Below, one piece after another: positions 58,818 through 64,000 of a stretch of DNA of 64,000 nt. The stretch comes from Lumnitzera littorea (Eukaryota > Streptophyta > Magnoliopsida > Myrtales > Combretaceae): contig JAMXBB010000003.1 in the NCBI GenBank assembly GCA_024138015.1, positions 15,232,148 to 15,296,147 of the forward strand. The letters are read 5' to 3'. Both the position numbers and the translations under genes were made by a program. The notes under the pieces are model-generated. The model saw nothing but the letters and a program-made list of their open reading frames with translations, was not told the DNA's origin and searched no databases. The number at the start of each line of letters is the position of its first letter. Positions within the stretch are counted from its first letter, which is position 1.

Positions 58818-60915
58818 ACTACAATCACGATTTTTGCCATCCCACCCCCTTTTATTTTTTCAATAAGGTAAAGGGACCTAAATTAAGAAAAATGCAAAAA
58901 AAAAAAAAAGAAAAATAATCCCAAAAATAAGAAATTTAGAAAAAATCACAAAAATTTAAAATTTAAAAAAATACAAAAAATAGAAGATTTAGAAAATAAG
59001 AAATCTTTTAGATAGTTTAGTAGAATATAATTTTCAATTTAGATAAAATAAAGAAATGGTTATTGTGCCTAGGCTTAGATTTGAATCTGGCTTAGGTTGA
59101 CCTAATCCATATGTACAATTTATTGCACATATGAATAAGGAAAAACCAACAGCCTAGCTGAATAAGCACTTGGACTTGATATTGCATATGACTTGAAGAT
59201 CCTAGGTTCAATCTATGGAAGTTGCAAAATGCATCTTTTATTTTCTTTTCTCACTCCATTGTCATGTCATTGCTATGTCACGGGCCATAGCATCGCTTCC
59301 TCATTTACTAACTTCCTTCTAAGTGTACTAAGCACACTCCTACGCACATTGGACACACTCCTACATGCGTAGCTTTGTATTTAACATCACATATTGTCTA
59401 GGTTCGCCTAACCTAAATATGGAAGAAAATCCTATTGCATTAAATATTTTCCATCCTTAACTTGACCATGATACTTATAAATAGGGGGATTCCATTTCAC
59501 TACAAACTATTAACTCATTACTCATAATAATTTAAATCCATTCACAACGCCACTCTCTCTCTTTACATGACCCCTTTTTCTAGGATTTGTGTGAACGCTA
59601 GCTTAGTGTAGCTCTACTTTGGTTTTGATTTATGTTTTGTTCTCTATATTTTGTTTTCTTTGTTTTTATTTATTTTTGTAACATCGTACTTTTTTTTTTG
59701 TTGCTATGATTGTATTCTATTTGCAATTGTAAAATAAAAAATGAAAAAGAAAAAAAAAAAGAGAAGAAAAATAAAAGAAGGAAAAAGAAAAAAAAAAGAA
59801 AAAGGTCTAGTTTGTTTGATTTACTTATTTTTATGTTTTACTCAGAAATATACAATAGAAAATAAAAATAATAAAAAAAGTAAAAAAATAATAATAATGA
59901 AAAATGAAGATGTCTTCCTACTTAGAAAAATCATTTTTTTAATAAAATAAATAAACTATTTAGGCATATTTTCTATAATTTAGATATCTTTTATATGATT
60001 CAAATACCTTTTCAATGATTTAAGCTTTTTTTATGATTAGACATCTTGCATATAATTAAGCATCTTTTCCATGTTTTAGGCTTTCTTTTTATAATTAGAT
60101 TTCTTTTCTATAATTAGGCATGTTAGTCATGATAATAACATATTTCATGGAAAGTTGCATTTAACTATTTTATGATTTTTCTAAAAAGTTTTATTACCTA
60201 GAAATTTTTTTTCCAAATAAATAAAAATAAATGCACCTTTTTTTTAAAAAAAATTAAGATATTTTAGAATTTTTCAAAAAATAAAATCACTAAATTAGGA
60301 CCCTTTTCTTTTAGGTGTTTCTTAAATAAAATGAAATAGCTAAAAAATGTATCCAAATTTAAAATCAACCAATCTACTAATATTTTTGGAACGAACTACA
60401 GAAGGCTGATCCCGAATAGTGAGTATGTAAGTACTTAGTACGGGGTGACTTAAAAAAATGAAAAAATTTATTTTCTCCCTTTAGTAGTTAATTCTTTAAA
60501 TCTTTATTTTTTGTAAATAGGCATAATTTCAATTATAACTTATAAATAAATTTCATTATAAGGACATATTGAAAGGTAAATTTAAATTCGAAAAGATTAA
60601 AGTGGTACCCATTTAGGATTTAGAAATTAGCCCCCGGATCTAGATCTTTAGTTTTCAAAAATCATTTTAACAAAAAAATCAATTTTATTGAAAGATCAAA
60701 AGTTAGGTTATAATCAATCCACCCAATTAATTATAACTTAACTCTTTTTCCTGACTTGAGTAGGGTGGTAACTCTAAAAACGTTTTCAAATATAAAAGAA
60801 TCAGTTTTCTTTAGATCCTAATCGAAGGTCAGTATTAAACGGCTAAGGTTTAATATTGGTCGGTTTAAAGAAGACTAATTTACATGAAACCGAGAAGAAA
60901 AAACCAAGCTTAACA
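58818..60915 (+). repeat. Element 2 3' LTR
   Basis: Starts ACTACAATCACG, ends AAGCTTAACA, and is colinear with 48148-50218. The lysine-rich frame at 59741-59950 is the translated A/G-rich run and is not a gene. Confidence 0.88.
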
Positions 60916-61190
60916 ATCTTCTTCATTTTCCATAGACTCTATAGCAAAAACACAAGCAGGTGTAGTAATGTTACTAGTGCCTTTAATCTTTCTAGCTCCT
61001 TGTCTGATTTGCGAACAAAACTTGGAGAAATGCCCGTTCTTGCTACATTTATTACATTTCACTAATTTCATTCTAAGGCAAGCCTATAGTATATGGTTTT
61101 GATAACTACTAATAAAACACCTTCCCTTAAACTAAGCATAATGTCTGGGGAAATGATTTGCTCTACATTTCCAGCATTTAACATTGCCAT
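60916..61190 (-). pseudogene. Gag zinc-knuckle end of the split minus-strand chromovirus
   Basis: Minus strand: CWKCRANHFPRHYA, a degenerate knuckle, then CNKCSKNGHFSKFC (about 61055-61013), a complete CX2CX4HX4C knuckle. ACVFAIESMENEED then runs to the edge of element 2. The frame resumes below 48147 with KDFADWM, then shifts. It was the gag C-terminus lying just upstream of the protease at 47890. The upstream gag is lost at about 61190. Confidence 0.78.
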
Positions 61191-61194
61191 CTAT

Positions 61195-61560
61195 TGACAG
61201 TCAAATTTCATTCACTCGACCACTCGGCTGTTGACATGTTGAGTAACTCCATTCTCAGCTAACGTCCAGTAACATAGATCGATATCTGATTTGAATTTAA
61301 GGGAAGTAATGTGAACAGTTATCACTTGGTACGGTTATATTACTTAACTGCCCAATATTCCTACATTTCAAGAATGAACTTAATTGAGAGGTCTCCACGT
61401 GTCCTAACAATCACGTGATTAACTACTGTTTCAAACACTTAATATTTGCTTATAAATATAGAGATAAACACTATAAGGGGGATTTGATAATTCACTATTA
61501 CTCATCCAGTCTCTTTTTACATTTACTTACTGACTAAGGCATCAGAATGGCCACACCAAG
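61195..61560 (+). repeat. Possible LTR of a Tat-like element
   Basis: The text between 61195 (TGACAGTC) and about 61560 includes a TATAAATATAGAG motif near 61450 and a terminal CTGACTAAGGCATCAGAATGG. The latter resembles the GACTT.GGCGTCGGAGTGG sequence common near the end of plant Gypsy LTRs. It directly precedes a plus-strand Tat-type gag. No partner copy exists in the window. Confidence 0.4.
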
Positions 61561-62209
61561 TTGGCCCGGGTACCTTGTAGCCTTTTCTTTCTTTGTAGGA
61601 TTAAAGTCCTAATCCAAAATCTCTTAACAACATTTGGAATTGTCTATTTTTTCTTACCTATCCACATGGTTAGGATAAGGTTAACTAAAAGTGCAAGTAC
61701 TGATACTTTATCCTACCACCTTGAAGCGAGGAGTAGGCATACTAATGAACAACGTTCGGCTAAACTAGAGTAACTTTGCCTTGACTTGGCCAAAGAAAAC
61801 CAAGAATTAAGCAAAAAACATGAAGAATTCCTTAATCTCCTCCATAATAATGTCTGCCTAAATCAAAACAAAGAGCACAATGATCATAACGCCGAAAATA
61901 ATATCAACTCAATATATTCTCCCTGAATTGTCGAAAAAGCAAGCCGAAGTTACAATGGGACCTTTAGTTCGTGTACTCAAGAAAAATGATAAGGGTAAGC
62001 AATTGCAGTAGGTGCACCATGCTAGACTCTTGCATATTAGCACCCCTACTGTAATGAGTAAACAATTTCAAATTAAAAAGAGCCCGTTCATCCCCGAGAT
62101 TTTAGAGGAGGTTATACTATGGCACATCAAGTTGTCGTAATTTGAAACCTATGATGGGACAAGAGATCCAAAAGATCATTTAGAGTACCACTACACTTTG
62201 GTCAGGTCA
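61561..62209 (+). pseudogene. Tat-type gag, N-terminal part, truncated
   Basis: Plus strand, frame-broken. A coiled, polar N-terminal stretch (61740-61900) is followed near 62090-62195 by SPFIPEILEEVIPWHIKLS, FETYDGTRDPKDHLEYH and YTLVRS. The F-x-x-YDGTxDPxxHL motif is diagnostic for the start of the Tat/Ogre gag core. The core ends at 62209, where the inverted LTR-like block begins. Confidence 0.75.
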
Positions 62210-62905
62210 TGCATAATCTATACAGCGGGTCTCTAACGCTAATGGGGCTTGAATGGGAACAAGGAATGGGAAGTGAGAATGAGGTTTTGATTGCGAATGT
62301 ATATGGATATCACACATTAAGGCACAAACACAATCAAGGGTTAAGCTAGAAATAGGGTTCAATATAACTCACGAACACTAAATGTCACTCGGGTTTCAAA
62401 TGAGAGATTAGAGGCAACTCATTAACTTGCTCAAATGAAGGATTCACCACAATCTTAAAGGAAAGATTGATAAGGACATGAGAGATTAAGGAGTACGGCA
62501 TACTCAATAATCCAAAACGCTAGCTCAAAGGGCTCAAGAATGTCCTTACTTCTCAAAGGAACATTCAAATGTAAATTTACTGTATGAATATTCTTCATTG
62601 TCTGTATTCTCTTTGATAATTACAAATGTTACTATTTATAGCAAGTCCTAAAGCCCTAATAGCAAAACTATAAATAATATATAAGGCTTTAAACCCTAAA
62701 AAATGGCCTATAATCAAAATAAAGAAAATATTTATGAAGTATACAAAACTGTACACCTAACGGAGTGGTCAGCATGTAGTCATCTGAGCTGTCTGTGGGC
62801 CCAAGCAAGGGTCGGTTGGTAGTCGAGTATCCGAGCAGGGGTAGGATGTTTAGAAGTCTTATTATGCTTGGCCGAGCTCCTAGTAAGGTTAGCCCATAGT
62901 TGCTG
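62210..62905 (-). repeat. LTR-like block E2 (inverted copy of 28509-29230)
   Basis: On the minus strand it runs colinear with 28509-29230, including ACAGTTTTGTAT, the CTATAAATAG box near 62640 and ACATTTAGTGTTCGTGAGTT near 62385. It cuts the gag core at 62209 and abuts the family-D LTR start at 62906. Probably a solo LTR, but a target duplication could not be confirmed. Confidence 0.65.
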
Positions 62906-64000
62906 TGTCACGCCCCGAAGCGGCAGAGTCGTAACAGCCCCGTCGTGTAAACCATCCTAAAATAGAAGTTGGCCTTACAATCACTATCTTAGACCTGATC
63001 TACACAAGGCGTCCACAACTAACCCGCTTTGAAGTAGACAATTTGTAATTTAAACAAATTATTTACCTATAAAAGTGAGGAATTATATTTATATGTTATA
63101 ATTCAGTTATTGCAGTTAAAGTTTAAATTATTTCTCTATAGTATTTTTTCTAAATTATTACATCATTCGGAAATGAAAAATAATTCTAAAATAAAAACTT
63201 AGACCTTAAAAATATGTGTTTATTCTTCAACATTTTTCCTCACTCCCCAGGATCCAGCAGTTGCTAGCTTTAGAGTAGTTGTTTGCCGCTTCTTAGCCAG
63301 CACCTGCACGACGTCTATAGGGATGTGAGCAACCACAGCTCAGTAAGTAGGGACGGAGGACTTAAAACTATACCAGAAACACAACAAGGTTTTCAATCTC
63401 TTATTAGATGCAATGCATGTGCAAGCAAATGCCATCGCACGACGTTGTCCGGCCTGTCGTGAGATTGAAGAAATTGCGCCCGCTTTAATCCGAGTTGAGG
63501 AGTTGCCGTTAATGCAACAGCTCATGACCAAACCCAGGCTTGTGTAATGGAGACCTTGCTCCTCTCGCGACTACCTTCGTACCACTGTCTTCACCCTCGC
63601 AGCGACCTCCTCTCCTATCACTTAGTTCGACTGAGGATGAAGAAGGGACTATTTTGCAATCCTGCGCTATCCCTTCCGAAGGGGTCGGTATTTGGCCGGA
63701 GAGTCCTAAGTTCCCTTAACGGGTTGCATGCATGTCCGATTATGATTACTGGTCGTATATTTGATTAAGTCCAGTTTAGGGTGATCAATCATTACATACA
63801 AATCATACAATATATGCCAGAACAACAAATAGAATCATAGCATCACCCATAATCAAGCACATGCACACATTCAACTATCTAACAAGCACAACCAAGCATA
63901 ATCTTAAGCCTCCAAAATACAGCATCGTCTTAATCCCAACTTACCTCGACTCCCCGCTCACTCACTCGAGGTCCAATTTGCTCAGGCCATCGCCGATCAT
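62906..64000 (+). repeat. Family-D LTR, runs off the right edge
   Basis: Starts TGTCACGCCCCGAAGCGGCA, a common start for plant Gypsy LTRs. It matches 36553-37560 directly and 18188-21152 and 39894-46331 in inverted orientation. It is the least decayed and most GC-rich of the four copies, so likely the youngest. Any internal region would lie beyond the window. Confidence 0.78.

Larger units (their letters stand above)
48148..60915 (+). mobile_element. Element 2: Tat/Ogre-like non-autonomous LTR retrotransposon with large tandem arrays
   Basis: LTRs 48148-50218 and 58818-60915 are colinear throughout. Flanks ATCCT (48143-48147) and ATCTT (60916-60920) form a 5-bp duplication with one mismatch. 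The minus-strand gag frame at 60916 upward and the sequence below 48147 line up as one broken frame, which confirms the insertion. Inside are a primer site, LTR-like foreign sequence at 50.8-52.2 kb, a gag remnant (52.6-53.9 kb), a non-coding region colinear with element 1, two tandem arrays (55773-56420 and 56436-58626) and a polypurine tract. No polymerase motif is present. Confidence 0.9.

Noticed and set aside
59741..59950. Lysine-rich open frame of 69 codons
   Set aside because: Translated A/G-rich run within the element 2 LTR; the matching run in the other LTR (49075-49130) is not open in the same way.
1..64000. A new defence, toxin or metabolic gene cluster
   Set aside because: Apart from DET2, recognisable coding sequence is transposon-derived; no group of co-oriented non-transposon genes exists in the window.

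Overview
This is a stretch of an AT-rich nuclear plant genome, almost certainly a seed plant. The one clearly intact gene encodes a plant-type steroid 5-alpha-reductase (DET2, brassinosteroid synthesis; 24574-25371, minus strand). Nearly everything else is layered, decayed transposable elements: Ty3/Gypsy LTR retrotransposons of the Tat/Ogre-like and chromovirus types, solo LTRs, a LINE fragment, a plant-mobile-domain fragment and a TIR element. No rRNA gene, no convincing tRNA gene and no CRISPR array was seen. Nothing looks bacterial or organellar.

Layout. 1-162 may be the start of a gene running off the left edge (minus strand). 2110-12977 is a complete but coding-dead Tat-like LTR retrotransposon ('element 1'), with a perfect 5-bp target duplication, a gag remnant, no recognisable pol, and a tandem array before its polypurine tract. 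13-17 kb holds a plant-mobile-domain remnant, a 153-bp tandem duplication and a LINE endonuclease fragment. 17.0-21.8 kb is a minus-strand chromovirus-like gag-protease remnant split by a solo LTR. 22-28.5 kb is the genic island: DET2, a GC-richer segment near 23.6-23.8 kb and unassigned sequence. 28.5-36 kb carries an LTR-like block, a well delimited solo LTR (31609-33279) and an element with long inverted ends (about 34135-35026).

36-64 kb is a nest of retrotransposons. A minus-strand chromovirus (gag 60916-61190, protease/RT/RNase H 46332-47960, RNase H/integrase 39284-39892) is cut by two separate insertions. One is a second Tat-like element ('element 2', 48148-60915), which carries large 39-bp and 86-bp tandem arrays. 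The other is a long solo LTR (39894-46331), itself split by another solo LTR (41484-44363, perfect TTTGG duplication). The broken reading frames match up on both sides of the insertions, which fixes their order.

Elements 1 and 2 look like two non-autonomous members of related families. Both keep LTRs, primer site, gag remnant, a colinear post-gag region, tandem arrays and polypurine tract, and both lack polymerase. The most noteworthy material is this recurrent structure, especially the tandem arrays as possible satellite seeds and the tRNA-like segment in the LTRs. I did not find an unknown protein-coding system.
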